From UBA2136 sp963974105 (GTDB taxonomy: Bacteria > Pseudomonadota > Alphaproteobacteria > UBA2136), in the NCBI GenBank assembly GCA_963974105.1, contig CAXBBG010000001.1, positions 434,001-498,000 of the forward strand: a stretch of DNA of 64,000 nucleotides, written 5' to 3'. Below, in pieces: positions 7,743-16,455 of this stretch. The translations under genes were made by a program, and so were the position numbers. Below the pieces are notes generated by a model. It searched no databases. It was not told the DNA's origin and was given only the letters and a program-made list of their open reading frames with translations. Positions within the stretch are counted from its first letter, which is position 1. The number at the start of each line of letters is the position of its first letter.

Positions 7743-8786
7743 ATGTTGCAAATAGGTGTCCCAAAAGAGGTTAAAATAGCGGAACGACGTATTTCGTTGG
7801 TTCCAAATGATTGTAAAAACCTTATAGAGCAAGGTTTTTCTGTCTATATTCAAGAAGGTGCTGGGGAAGAGGCGGGTTACCCTGACCAGTTATATTTAGA
7901 CGCTGGTTGCGAAATTAAAAGTACAGCGAAAGATTTATACGAAAGCTCTAACTTGATTGTTAAAGTTAAAGAGCCGTTGGCTGAAGATATTGCTCTTTTA
8001 CGTGAAGATCATTTACTGTTTTGTTACCTACACTTAGCGTCAGGACCTGAATTAACTCAAGCACTTTTATCTAAAAAGTTAACAGCTGTTGCTTTTGAAA
8101 CAGTTGTTGTGGATGGTAAAACACCACTCCTTGCGCCAATGAGTGCCATTGCAGGACGCCTTGCAACGCAGATAGGTACATGGTATTTACACGCATCGCA
8201 TGGCGGCCGTGGCACATTGATGGGCGGTATACATGGTCTTTCAAAAGGGAATGTAACTGTTGTGGGTGCTGGTATTGCAGGTACAGAAGCGGCAAGGCTT
8301 GCATATGGTATGGGCGCACAAGTGACTGTACTAGATATCAATGACAAACGCTTGGCAGAACTTAAAGCTGAAATGCCAAATCTTATTACACAAACATCAA
8401 ATTACGACACTATTATGGATTGCGCACAGGAAAGTGACCTTATTGTAGGTGCTGTTTATGTTGTTGGCCGTAAAGCACCTGTTGTTATTACTGAAGAACA
8501 CATTAAAGCAATGCCAAAAGGGTCTGTTGTTGTGGATATTTCCATTGACCAGGCTGGTTGTATTGCAACTTCTAAACCTTGTACACACGACGCACCAACC
8601 TATGTTATGCATGATGTTATACATAGCGCTATTACAAACTTACCTGCAGCAGCGCCCAGAACGGCATCTGAAGTTCTTTCAGCAGCAATTTATCCGTATG
8701 TAGCTCAACTTGCCAGAAACAGCTGGAGCGTAGAATTAACGGGTGGTATTAACGTTGAAAAAGGCCATTTAAAAATAGAACTTTAA
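7743..8786 (+). CDS. ald: Alanine dehydrogenase
   Basis: A 347-aa NAD-dependent enzyme interconverting L-alanine and pyruvate plus ammonia. It starts with IGVPKEVKIAERRISLVP, including the substrate-binding Arg near 15. KVKEP carries the conserved Lys near 75 and CYLHLAS the catalytic His near 96. HGGRGTLMGG leads into the Rossmann motif VVGAGIAGTEAARLAYGMGA (about 170), and VVDISIDQAGC is present. The usual length is about 370 aa. This protein stops right after GGINVEKGHLKIEL, so it lacks the common C-terminal helix of about 20-25 residues. The start has an AAGGAATAAGG upstream. It is followed by a terminator and appears monocistronic. Confidence 0.92.
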   Translation: MLQIGVPKEVKIAERRISLVPNDCKNLIEQGFSVYIQEGAGEEAGYPDQLYLDAGCEIKSTAKDLYESSNLIVKVKEPLAEDIALLREDHLLFCYLHLASGPELTQALLSKKLTAVAFETVVVDGKTPLLAPMSAIAGRLATQIGTWYLHASHGGRGTLMGGIHGLSKGNVTVVGAGIAGTEAARLAYGMGAQVTVLDINDKRLAELKAEMPNLITQTSNYDTIMDCAQESDLIVGAVYVVGRKAPVVITEEHIKAMPKGSVVVDISIDQAGCIATSKPCTHDAPTYVMHDVIHSAITNLPAAAPRTASEVLSAAIYPYVAQLARNSWSVELTGGINVEKGHLKIEL

Positions 8787-8802
8787 AATTCCAATAAAAA
8801 CA

Positions 8803-8838
8803 GCGCCTTTGTTTTATGAATAAGGGCGTTTTTTTTGT
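8803..8838 (+). terminator. Terminator after ald
   Basis: CGCCTTT / AAGGGCG stem (one wobble) with a long loop, followed by eight T. Confidence 0.7.
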
Positions 8839-8915
8839 TTTGAGGGTTGAATTTTTATAAAAAAATACCACATAAGTATGTAACTTTGATTTATCTACAC
8901 ACTTTTGGAGGCTTT

Positions 8916-9638
8916 ATGCCTATTTCAAACTCCCATACTGCGGCTGCGGTACTTGGTGTTTCACCTACAGCTACGGTAACAGAGGTAAAAAAAGCTTATA
9001 AAAAATTAGCTTTTAAATATCACCCTGACCGCAATGAAACGGGCGATAGCGCAATGTTTGCACATGTAAAAGAAGCTTATGATCTTTTAATAACTTCTGT
9101 AAACCGACGCCCAAACCCCAGCAAAAAAAATCAAAACCAGCATAAACAATCAGATTTTGTAAACTCTTATACGGTTTTAGACATCATAACAAACAGACAT
9201 AAACCTTTGTTTGAAACGTTGCTAAATAAAGATCTTAAATATCAACTTTGTGGAAATAATATTCAAAAATCATGCCTTTGCACTTTGTTACAATTTATGG
9301 ATATTCAGCCAACGCTTATAGAAATGGATAAGTTAAGTAATTATATTTGGAAGGTTATGTCGAAGCAACAGCCTATCATTGCTTTTTTGGAGCGCTATAC
9401 TGTTGATTTGCGCAAGGAATACGAAGGACTTGAAAATAAAATTGTTTTGTTTACCGTTATGGTTTTAATGGATTTTAATAAACCAGGTTCTGTTACAGGT
9501 TTTAATATCTATGGTAAAATTTACTATAACCATATTGCCGCACCTCTTTTTTCAGAAATGAAATCAAAGTACAAGGTGGTTAACGGTAAGCTGCAAGAAC
9601 GTAATTTTATGGAAAAGACCTATCAAAACTTTGCATAA
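8916..9638 (+). CDS. J-domain protein, DnaJ-like cochaperone with unknown C-terminus
   Basis: 240 aa. The start is set at the ATG at 8916 because GGAGG lies 5 nt before it; an in-frame start at 8847 lacks such a site. Residues 8-70 form a J-domain, with AAVLGVSPTATVTEVKKAYK, LAFKYHPDRNE (the HPD motif that stimulates Hsp70 ATPase) and MFAHVKEAYDLL. There is no Gly/Phe linker and no zinc-finger region, so it is not a second DnaJ. The C-terminal 150 residues are not recognised; they look mostly helical and contain a CGNNIQKSCLCTL cysteine cluster. It presumably recruits the DnaK encoded at 42099 to a specific substrate. Confidence 0.8.
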   Translation: MPISNSHTAAAVLGVSPTATVTEVKKAYKKLAFKYHPDRNETGDSAMFAHVKEAYDLLITSVNRRPNPSKKNQNQHKQSDFVNSYTVLDIITNRHKPLFETLLNKDLKYQLCGNNIQKSCLCTLLQFMDIQPTLIEMDKLSNYIWKVMSKQQPIIAFLERYTVDLRKEYEGLENKIVLFTVMVLMDFNKPGSVTGFNIYGKIYYNHIAAPLFSEMKSKYKVVNGKLQERNFMEKTYQNFA

Positions 9639-9655
9639 AACATAACGTTAATATC

Positions 9656-9686
9656 GAAAAAAGGAGCTTAACTGCTCCTTTTTTAT
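9656..9686. terminator. Bidirectional terminator between convergent genes
   Basis: AAAAAAGGAGC-TTAACT-GCTCCTTTTTT lies between the J-domain gene (plus) and the exported protein gene (minus). Confidence 0.85.
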
Positions 9687-9700
9687 TGGAATAACACATA

Positions 9701-10414
9701 TTATCTGATTATTGGAGGCTCTGTGTATACATGACCGCCCGCCGCAATACAGCGTCTTGGGAATGTATTAATGATAGCCTGCCCTTTAACTAAACAGTCA
9801 CTAAAATTTTGAATAGAGAGCGCTTCTTGAGTCACAGATTCACCCACATCTAAGAAGATATCGCCGTTGGTCATTAAACATTGCCTTGGAGAAGTTTCTA
9901 CCATTTTGTATCCAAGCTTTACACAGTCATGAAAAGATGTGATTGGCAACATCTTCCATGCCAGATCTTGGTTTTTTCTCGATTTATTCATACCCCAAAT
10001 TAAATATTCAAGATGACGATTTATATCTAATGAAATTTTTTGACCATCTAAATAACTTAAAACGCCTTTAAACACCTTAAAAGGTTCTATGTTTTCACCA
10101 TATTTATTCACAATGTTAATGGTAAGGCCCTGATAGCCCGAAACAGGGTCTGTAATATCAACATTGCTCATTATTTCATTGCGATCATGTAATGTCTCTA
10201 CTGTTTTATAAAATATAGCTATATCAGAAGGCGCCATATTCCAAGAAAAGGGTGTGCTAGAGTCTGTGTCGTTGACGGTTACGCTTATTTTTAATGTATT
10301 GTCTGCAATAGTACGCAAATCTTCAAGCGTGAAAGACTTTATATGCTGTGGAATATCTGCATTAACAGGTGTTACATGCATAGCGATAAGTAAGAGTAAT
10401 ATAAATTTTTTCAT
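9701..10414 (-). CDS. Exported protein with duplicated Cys-pair motif
   Basis: 237 aa. The ATG at 10414 is chosen because it gives a clean signal peptide (MKKFILLLLIAMHVTPVNA, cleavage before DIPQ). A longer frame runs back into gpsA. Residues 20-160 are an unrecognised soluble domain. The C-terminus carries two copies of a short motif: FHDCVKLGYKMVETSPRQC then FSDCLVKGQAIINTFPRRC. Each has Phe-x2-Cys, a Gly, then Pro-Arg-x-Cys, and ends in a Gly-Asp/His-x-Phe/Tyr turn. The same kind of motif occurs at the ends of many small exported bacterial proteins, and each copy could form a disulfide. It starts 1 nt after gpsA, so the two are translationally coupled. Confidence 0.65.
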   Translation of the reverse strand: MKKFILLLLIAMHVTPVNADIPQHIKSFTLEDLRTIADNTLKISVTVNDTDSSTPFSWNMAPSDIAIFYKTVETLHDRNEIMSNVDITDPVSGYQGLTINIVNKYGENIEPFKVFKGVLSYLDGQKISLDINRHLEYLIWGMNKSRKNQDLAWKMLPITSFHDCVKLGYKMVETSPRQCLMTNGDIFLDVGESVTQEALSIQNFSDCLVKGQAIINTFPRRCIAAGGHVYTEPPIIR

Positions 10415-10415
10415 T

Positions 10416-11417
10416 TTATAACCATTCATGAGATCTTGGGCGTTGTAATAAATGTTTAATAACTTTTTCAGCTGAAATGTCACCGTATACAATACCATCC
10501 ACAGCTGAGATAATCGCAAGGTCTATCCCTTGACTTAATGACTTCATCGTTACAATGCGTGCTGTGTTTAAGCCTTCAATATAACCATCCACAGCTTCAA
10601 GCGCTTCCTTGGTTGACATGCCTTTACCAAGGTTTTTACCAAAATTATAATTGCGTGATGTTGCTGTATTGGCTGTGAGTATAACGTCACCTAATCCAGC
10701 TAATCCATAAATAGTTTCTTTGTTTCCACCAAAAGCTTCGCAGTAACGTTCAATTTCTTTAAGGCCACGACATATAATAGCAGCATGTACACTTTCGCCT
10801 AATTGCATTTCATGTGAAATACCTGCAGCAATCGCGATAACATTTTTTAACGCAGCGCCAATTTGAGCGCCGATGATGTCATCATTATGGTAAAGACGTA
10901 ATGATTCAAGGGATAAAATGTCATTAACACTTTTTATTAAACCCTCTGACGTTGAAGAAATTGTTAACATACAAGGTTTATTACTAGCAAGGTCATGTGC
11001 AAAGGCAGGACCTGCTAAAACACCAATTTTAGGAGATGTTGGTATCATCTCTTCAAGAATATCACTCATTAACGCACCATCAGACTCACGTAAGCCTTTA
11101 GAACATATTATGATTTCATGGTCGTTAGAAATGTGATTCGCAATTAAGGCAATAACCTCTGTATAATAATGTGAAGGGCAGGCTATAAATAATGTATTAC
11201 ATCCTGTAACAACTTCTTCTATATCATTTGTGACATCAATTGTTTCTGCTAAAAAAACATTATCCAGATACATAGAGTTTGTATTGTCTTTTGAGATTTC
11301 TTTAAAGACCGAAACCTCCTTTGCCCATAACAATACGTTTTTTTCGCTCAAAGCAATAGCTTGTGATAACGCCGTGCCCCAAGCACCCGCTCCAATTACA
11401 CCAATTTTTTTTGACAT
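10416..11417 (-). CDS. gpsA: NAD(P)H-dependent glycerol-3-phosphate dehydrogenase
   Basis: A 333-aa cytosolic enzyme reducing dihydroxyacetone phosphate to sn-glycerol-3-phosphate for phospholipid synthesis. The N-terminal Rossmann motif is IGVIGAGAWGTALSQAIA. CSKGLRE (about 107) and LAGPAFAHDLA (about 134) are present. The catalytic Lys is in ALKNVIAIAAGI (about 190), and GLAGLGDVILTA with ATSRNYNFG follows. Length is typical. The gene lies 24 nt downstream of tsaD on the same strand; tsaD-gpsA is a conserved alphaproteobacterial pair. The exported-protein gene follows almost immediately. Confidence 0.96.
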   Translation of the reverse strand: MSKKIGVIGAGAWGTALSQAIALSEKNVLLWAKEVSVFKEISKDNTNSMYLDNVFLAETIDVTNDIEEVVTGCNTLFIACPSHYYTEVIALIANHISNDHEIIICSKGLRESDGALMSDILEEMIPTSPKIGVLAGPAFAHDLASNKPCMLTISSTSEGLIKSVNDILSLESLRLYHNDDIIGAQIGAALKNVIAIAAGISHEMQLGESVHAAIICRGLKEIERYCEAFGGNKETIYGLAGLGDVILTANTATSRNYNFGKNLGKGMSTKEALEAVDGYIEGLNTARIVTMKSLSQGIDLAIISAVDGIVYGDISAEKVIKHLLQRPRSHEWL

Positions 11418-11441
11418 CGCTTTAATATATTCCCTGTATAT

Positions 11442-12476
11442 CTATAAACTTAATTTATCTAAAGGCCAACGAGGAACAGCTTTAAAATTTTCAAGTTGAG
11501 TCGGTTTTGATCCACTTAATAAACGTAACCCTCCAGCATATGCTATCATAACAGCATTATCTGTGCATAAGTTTATGGGAGGTGCATGGAATGTCACGCC
11601 TTTTTCATTACAAAGGCTGTTTAAACGAGAGCGCAGTAACTTATTTGCCGCAACACCACCAGCGAGAACAAAGTCAGCACAACCGCATAATTCCATAGCT
11701 TTTTTGGTTTTATACTCAAGTGTCAAAGCAACGGTTTCTTGAAAAGAAGCACAAAGATCAGAAATATCTTGTTCTGATAAAGGGTTCTCTTCTTCTATAA
11801 GCTGTATTTTTCTGCGTACTGCTGATTTTAGACCTGAAAAAGAGAAGTTAACAGAACCATCTCTTAATGAAATAGGTAAATCATAAGCTTTAGGATTACC
11901 ATGAACAGAAAGGCGTTCAATATTGGGGCCTCCTGGGTAAGAAAGACCAAGCATCTTTGCGACTTTATCAAAGCACTCACCAATAGAATCATCAATTGTA
12001 GCGCCGAGGGTGTTATAGTCAGCTAGGTCTTTTACATGAATAAACTGACAATGCCCACCACTTACGAGTAGCAACAAATAAGGAAAGTTCAACTCTTCGG
12101 TTAAATGAGCTGTCAAGGCATGGCCTTCAAGATGGTTGACACCGATAAGGGGTACTCCAGAAATAAGGTGTAAAGATTTTGCAAAACTAGTCCCCACTAA
12201 AAGACCTCCGAGTAGGCCAGGTCCTTGGGTGACCGAAATGGCGTCGAGATCCTTTAAGGACATGTTGGCATCCTTAAGTGCTATTTTTACAATTTCGTCT
12301 ATGCGCTCCATGTGAGCACGCGAAGCAATTTCAGGCACGACTCCACCGTACTCAATATGCTCTTCTGTTTGTGAGTAAACAACGTTAGAAATGATGCAAC
12401 TTTGTTGCTTCAAAGACACGTTTAAAATTGCAGCAGCTGTTTCGTCACAAGAGGACTCTATACCTAAAATTTTCAT
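11442..12476 (-). CDS. tsaD: tRNA N6-adenosine threonylcarbamoyltransferase subunit TsaD
   Basis: A 344-aa ASKHA-fold enzyme that, with TsaB and TsaE, transfers threonylcarbamoyl to A37 of ANN-decoding tRNAs. The N-terminus is ILGIESSCDETAAAIL. Metal-binding His residues are in ASRAHMERIDEI (about 108-114). VTQGPGLLGGLLVG, GVNHLEGHALTAHL, LLLVSGGHCQF and the C-terminal NLCTDNAVMIAYAG are all family signatures. The length is normal. The upstream region 12477-12874 contains no recognisable gene but has two palindromic repeats. tsaD heads the tsaD-gpsA-exported-protein unit. Confidence 0.97.
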   Translation of the reverse strand: MKILGIESSCDETAAAILNVSLKQQSCIISNVVYSQTEEHIEYGGVVPEIASRAHMERIDEIVKIALKDANMSLKDLDAISVTQGPGLLGGLLVGTSFAKSLHLISGVPLIGVNHLEGHALTAHLTEELNFPYLLLLVSGGHCQFIHVKDLADYNTLGATIDDSIGECFDKVAKMLGLSYPGGPNIERLSVHGNPKAYDLPISLRDGSVNFSFSGLKSAVRRKIQLIEEENPLSEQDISDLCASFQETVALTLEYKTKKAMELCGCADFVLAGGVAANKLLRSRLNSLCNEKGVTFHAPPINLCTDNAVMIAYAGGLRLLSGSKPTQLENFKAVPRWPLDKLSL

Positions 12477-12874
12477 ATGATCATTATACAGAGATTGATG
12501 GAAATGTGGAGCTTTTTTTGTGTAAATTCTACACCGTAAAGAAGGAGGTAATTGTGAGTGTTTTTAGTTTATGTAAGTGGGTATATACCACTATTTAATG
12601 TAAGTATGTATATACATACCAAGTGTAACCTATTGTATTTAATGTTCAATGTGTAATAGTGTAAAAATAACCTTAAGGTGTTAATGGCTTTATATATTTG
12701 TGTTGATCTATAAAATAAAGCACAGTGTATTTATAATAGGGAGTGTTGAGCCAGAGGGTATGTACTATAATGATATATAATTTTACCGCTATAATCTTCG
12801 GCTAAAATTACAACATTATGCGAAGCTTTGTAGGGGGTAAAGGGTGAGAAGAAAGGGTGGAGAGTGGATAAATG
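12477..12874. other. 398-bp intergenic region between tsaD and mutM
   Basis: I see no protein gene of normal size here. It must hold the tsaD promoter (minus strand). It contains two related operator-like repeats (12571-12588 and 12599-12619), and a 14-codon plus-strand frame at 12554-12598 behind AAGGAGG, starting with GTG. The rest is AT-rich and shows no clear structure. Confidence 0.5.
12571..12619. repeat. Two direct copies of a palindrome-centred element
   Basis: ATGTAAGT-N2-GTATATAC occurs at 12571-12588 and again at 12599-12616, 28 bp apart. The first is centred on GGTATATACC (12580-12589). The second is a perfect 16-bp palindrome, GTATGTATATACATAC, at 12604-12619. The layout resembles paired operators for a dimeric repressor; no regulator is known. 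Confidence 0.5.
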
Positions 12875-13702
12875 TCACACTGTTTGGGTCTGACAATTTG
12901 GGCAAAAAAAGGTGCTTCTTCCACCTTGTTTTTGACGTAAAATAGTACTACAACAGGTGTCGCAAATTTGCCCATTTTTGCCATAAATTTTGAAGTTGTG
13001 CTGAAAGTATCCAAGGGTACCATCGGCCTGTTTGTGGTCTTTAAGGGAAGAGCCTCCTGCTTCTATAGCGCTTTTAAGTGTGCTTATAATGGCATTATGA
13101 AGGCGAATGATGTCGGAATGAGTGAGGTATTTTGATGGTATAAATGGCGAAATAGCAGCGGAAAACAAGGCCTCGCAAGCATAAATATTTCCAATGCCTA
13201 CAATAAGGCGGTTGTCCATGATTACTGTTTTGATGGGGCGATTTGTGTTTGCGGTTATAGATGCTAGCTGTTCTAAAGTAAATTTGCTTTAAAGTGGCTC
13301 TATACCTAGGTTTTTTATGTATTTAAGGGTGTTTAATGTGGCAGTCGGTTGGATATCATAAAAACCAAAACGCCTTGGGTCGTTAAAGTGAAGGCTAATA
13401 TTGTTAAAATCTATAACCAGGTGATCATGTTTATTATGCGAAGTAATGGCAGGTTGCATGGTCAAACTCCCACTCATACCAAGGTGTATAATTAAAGTAT
13501 TATGCGAACTTAAGTTGATGTATAGATATTTTGAACGCCTCTCAATAGATGTTATAGTTTGACCTTCAAGCAATTTTTTACTATTTACAGGTGCATCTAT
13601 TCGCATGTTTCTGCGGTTTATATGGGCAGTTTTAATTACCCTGCCGACTATATGTGGGCTGAGTCCATTTTTAACTGTTTCTACTTCTGGCAATTCTGGC
13701 AT
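12875..13702 (-). pseudogene. mutM: Formamidopyrimidine-DNA glycosylase with in-frame nonsense codon
   Basis: Fpg removes 8-oxoguanine and formamidopyrimidines from DNA. The frame from the ATG at 13702 reads MPELPEVETVKNGL, with the required Pro-Glu right after Met. It continues through the beta-hairpin Lys (RRSKYLYI), LIIHLGMSGSL and FNDPRRFGF to LGIEPL, then meets TAA at 13289-13291. After this single stop the same frame continues for another 137 codons: FTLEQL, RPIK, then IVGIGNIYACEALF and a complete zinc finger, C-x2-C-x16-C-x2-C, ending at 12875. The total of 275 codons is the normal Fpg length. The stop replaces the residue after EPL, often Ser in the family. It is a recent inactivation, a sequencing error or, less likely, readthrough. 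Confidence 0.88.
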
Positions 13703-13750
13703 AATACTTATATAGTGTGCCTTATTGTAAACTTCAAGAGGTGGGTAATT

Positions 13751-15157
13751 ATGTCTTTTATTAAAGGTGATACTGTTGTTGCAATGGCTACTGCGCCATT
13801 GGCTGCTGGTGTGGCTGTTATACGGATTTCTGGTCCAAAGGCGAAGGGGATTGTAAATGAGCTGTGCCCCTCGTTTGCAAATGCTCAGCCTCGGTTTATG
13901 CACTATGGAAAATTAATTGATAGAAATTCTACCTTATTAGACGAGACGCTTATGGTTTACTTCAAAGCACCGCATAGCTTTACAGGTGAGGATGTTGTAG
14001 AAATAAACTGTCATGGCGGTGTTGCAGTTGTGGATGGTTTGTTGAATGCATTAATGGCAAATGATGGCGTACGTCATGCTGAGGCTGGTGAATTCACAAG
14101 ACGTGCTTTTATGAATGATAAAATGGATTTAACAGCCGCAGAAGGGGTTGCTGACCTTGTTGCAGCGGAGACTGAAGAGCAGAAAAAGCAAGCATTAAGT
14201 CAAATGAAAGGTGAGCTGGGTGTTGGTTTTGAGCGTTGGAGGTCACGTATTATACATATGTTAGCGCATAGTGAGGCGGCGATAGATTTCCCAGATGAAG
14301 AGTTGGATGTATTGGCTGATGCGGGGGTGAAACTTAAGGTTGATGAGATTATCGCAGATTTAGAGGCTGCGATTGATACAGATGTTGGTTGTCGTTTACG
14401 TGATGGTTTTAAGGTTGTAATAATTGGCAAGCCAAATGCAGGTAAATCAAGTTTAACCAATTTGTTAACTGGTAAGGATACAGCTATTGTTAGTGCGATT
14501 GAAGGTACAACAAGGGATGTAATTGACACGAGGCTTGATGTGAATGGTTACCCTATCATCCTATCGGATACAGCAGGTATCCGTGAAACGCAAGATGAGA
14601 TTGAAAGGGAAGGTGTTAGTCGCGCTAAACGTAAGGTAGACGAAGCTGATTTAGTAATATTGGTGACGGATGGCACGCAGTGGCCAGATGTAGATGCGGA
14701 TCTTGTTGGTTTGTTAAAAGTGAAAAGATCTATGGTAATTTTTAGCAAATCTGACAAATTAAACCAAAAGGTAAATTGTGAGGCTGGTTTTGTATTTAAC
14801 AATAAGGTTGAATTAAAGGGCGAAGAATATCCTGCCTATAGCGTTAACCTGACAGCCGCTGATTGTTTGCCTGTAATTTTAAATGCTTTGGGTGAGCTTG
14901 TTTCAAGTTTGTTTGCCCAAAGTCAGCAAGGGGCAAGGCTTTCAAGGGAGAGGCATAGAGAGGCAGTGCGATCGGCTCTTGTGCATTTGTATAGAGCACG
15001 TGATTTGTTTGAGGGTAATGATTTTGGTTTGTCTTTAAGTGAGTTGTTGGCTCAAGACTTGCGTGATGCTGCAGCGGCCATTGGCACCGTGACAGGAAAG
15101 ACAGATACAGAAGATGTGCTTGATTTAGTATTTAGTACGTTTTGTATTGGTAAATAG
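13751..15157 (+). CDS. mnmE: tRNA modification GTPase MnmE
   Basis: 468 aa. With MnmG this protein installs the cmnm5/nm5 modification at U34 of several tRNAs. The start is the ATG at 13751, after AGAGGTGGG, giving MSFIKGDTVVAMATAPL. A frame extending upstream overlaps mutM and is ignored. The N-terminal folate-binding domain has GVAVIRISG and HSFTGEDVVEINCHGG. The inserted GTPase domain has G1 GKPNAGKSS, G3 DTAGIRET and an altered G4, SKSD instead of NKxD. The C-terminus is the essential FCIGK. It is divergent from mutM by 48 bp and convergent with coaE. Confidence 0.97.
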   Translation: MSFIKGDTVVAMATAPLAAGVAVIRISGPKAKGIVNELCPSFANAQPRFMHYGKLIDRNSTLLDETLMVYFKAPHSFTGEDVVEINCHGGVAVVDGLLNALMANDGVRHAEAGEFTRRAFMNDKMDLTAAEGVADLVAAETEEQKKQALSQMKGELGVGFERWRSRIIHMLAHSEAAIDFPDEELDVLADAGVKLKVDEIIADLEAAIDTDVGCRLRDGFKVVIIGKPNAGKSSLTNLLTGKDTAIVSAIEGTTRDVIDTRLDVNGYPIILSDTAGIRETQDEIEREGVSRAKRKVDEADLVILVTDGTQWPDVDADLVGLLKVKRSMVIFSKSDKLNQKVNCEAGFVFNNKVELKGEEYPAYSVNLTAADCLPVILNALGELVSSLFAQSQQGARLSRERHREAVRSALVHLYRARDLFEGNDFGLSLSELLAQDLRDAAAAIGTVTGKTDTEDVLDLVFSTFCIGK

Positions 15158-15173
15158 TAAACCTTTTGGTTTA

Positions 15174-15812
15174 TTATCCAATGTTACGCCATTCATTATG
15201 CCATTTTAGCCCATCTTCTCCAGAGAGTTGTTCTATAATGGATAGAGTTTTGTGCTCAGATTCAAGTGTTGTGCAGTCCGTATTTATAATGTGATCTGAT
15301 CTTTCCAAATATTCAGACATAGGCATTTGCTTTTGAGATATGAAATTCCATTTTTCTTGGGTATTTTCTTGACGCTCCATAAATCGATGGTAACGCTTTT
15401 CCTCTACGCATGAACAAACGGCTATGCTGTCACAGAGCTCGTTAAATTTATTTTCAAACATAAGCGGTACAGCTAAAACTGCCATTTTACTTCTATTGCT
15501 ATAGGCGTGTGTAAGTTGGTACTTCATAACCAGCCTTACTTGTGGGTGTACGATGCCTTCAATTTCTTTAAGTAATTCGGAGTCGTGTTTGATAATTTCA
15601 ATAAGAGATTTGCGGTTTATATTTCCAGAAGTAGGGTCTATTATAGACGCGCCAAAGCGCTCTACAAGCTGTAGAAATACAGGTGTTCCCTTGGTGTAAC
15701 AGTCATAAACGATTGTATCTGCATCGATAACAGGTATGCCTTCGCGTGCAAATATTTGGGAGATCGTTGATTTCCCGCTTGCTATAGGGCCTGTGAGTCC
15801 AAGGATATACAT
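15174..15812 (-). CDS. coaE: Dephospho-CoA kinase
   Basis: A 212-aa enzyme of the last step of CoA synthesis, phosphorylating the 3'-OH of dephospho-CoA. The P-loop GLTGPIASGKSTISQ is at residues 5-19. IPVIDADTIVYD (about 29) carries the substrate-binding Asp, and IVHPQVR (about 85) and VLAVPLMFEN (about 113) are typical. Length is normal to slightly long. It is convergent with mnmE, with a 16-bp gap containing only a weak TAAACC-TTTT-GGTTTA hairpin. maf lies 15 nt upstream. maf-coaE is part of the set usually found on one side of alphaproteobacterial origins. Confidence 0.95.
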   Translation of the reverse strand: MYILGLTGPIASGKSTISQIFAREGIPVIDADTIVYDCYTKGTPVFLQLVERFGASIIDPTSGNINRKSLIEIIKHDSELLKEIEGIVHPQVRLVMKYQLTHAYSNRSKMAVLAVPLMFENKFNELCDSIAVCSCVEEKRYHRFMERQENTQEKWNFISQKQMPMSEYLERSDHIINTDCTTLESEHKTLSIIEQLSGEDGLKWHNEWRNIG

Positions 15813-15827
15813 CGTTTTACCTTTTGG

Positions 15828-16451
15828 TTAAATTAATATTTTTAGCTCGTATAGTTTGTTTATAAGTGCATTTATGGGTAAACCTATAATTGTATGATAG
15901 TTACCTGTTACGCTTTTGAGAATATGTGGGGCAAGTGGGCTTTCTATTTTGCAAGCGCCTGCGATACCTATAACGCCGCCAGTTTCACTGGCTTCTTCAA
16001 GGTCAACATACTTTTCAGCTTCACGCATGCTAAAGTTTCTAAATTGTATAGTTGGTTCCTCTTGGTGCTGCCATATAACTTCACCGTTTATGCAAAGGGT
16101 GGCAGAGGTGATGAGTTGGCATGTGATACCGGATTGGCTGGTGAGTTGACCTATGGCTTCTGCTCTGTTTTTAGGTTTTGAGGTAAGTTCGTTGTTTATA
16201 ACGCAGGCTTGGTCGCCAGATAATACATAAACATCGGGGTATTTTTTAGAAATTTCTAAGCCTTTATGGTTTGATATAGCTGTGACTTGATCGGAGATGT
16301 TTAAATGATTAACCGTTTGTTTGAACGACTCCTCTTGTGCGTCCTTTACAAGGTTTTTTCCAATGTGATAGCTAATATTTGCAAAGTCTAATACTTGCTT
16401 TCTTCCATAAGAATTTGATGCGAGGACTAATTTTTCAACTTGTTTAAACAT
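15828..16451 (-). CDS. maf: Maf-family nucleoside triphosphate pyrophosphatase
   Basis: 207 aa. Maf proteins hydrolyse non-canonical or modified nucleoside triphosphates to monophosphates. The start chosen is the ATG at 16451 (MFKQVEKLVLASNS), 12 nt after GGAG. An in-frame TTG at 16463 abuts that same site and is less likely. Motifs: LASNSYGRKQVLD (substrate loop; Tyr-Gly replaces the usual Pro/Ala-Arg), VLSGDQACVINNE with the catalytic Asp, and a C-terminal ILKSVTGNYHTIIGLPI. The SH3b gene stop lies 4 nt upstream, so the genes form a tight unit SH3b-maf-coaE. Confidence 0.88.
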   Translation of the reverse strand: MFKQVEKLVLASNSYGRKQVLDFANISYHIGKNLVKDAQEESFKQTVNHLNISDQVTAISNHKGLEISKKYPDVYVLSGDQACVINNELTSKPKNRAEAIGQLTSQSGITCQLITSATLCINGEVIWQHQEEPTIQFRNFSMREAEKYVDLEEASETGGVIGIAGACKIESPLAPHILKSVTGNYHTIIGLPINALINKLYELKILI

Positions 16452-16455
16452 TTGG

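Noticed and set aside
12808..13023. 71-codon minus-strand frame near the mutM 3' end
   Set aside because: It is a shadow of the mutM zinc-finger region in another frame.
13289..13291. TAA in mutM as a recoded or readthrough codon
   Set aside because: TAA ends many other genes here and no recoding signal is seen; mutation or sequencing error is simpler.
13559..13750. Upstream extension of mnmE
   Set aside because: It overlaps mutM, lacks family similarity, and the ATG at 13751 has a good Shine-Dalgarno sequence.
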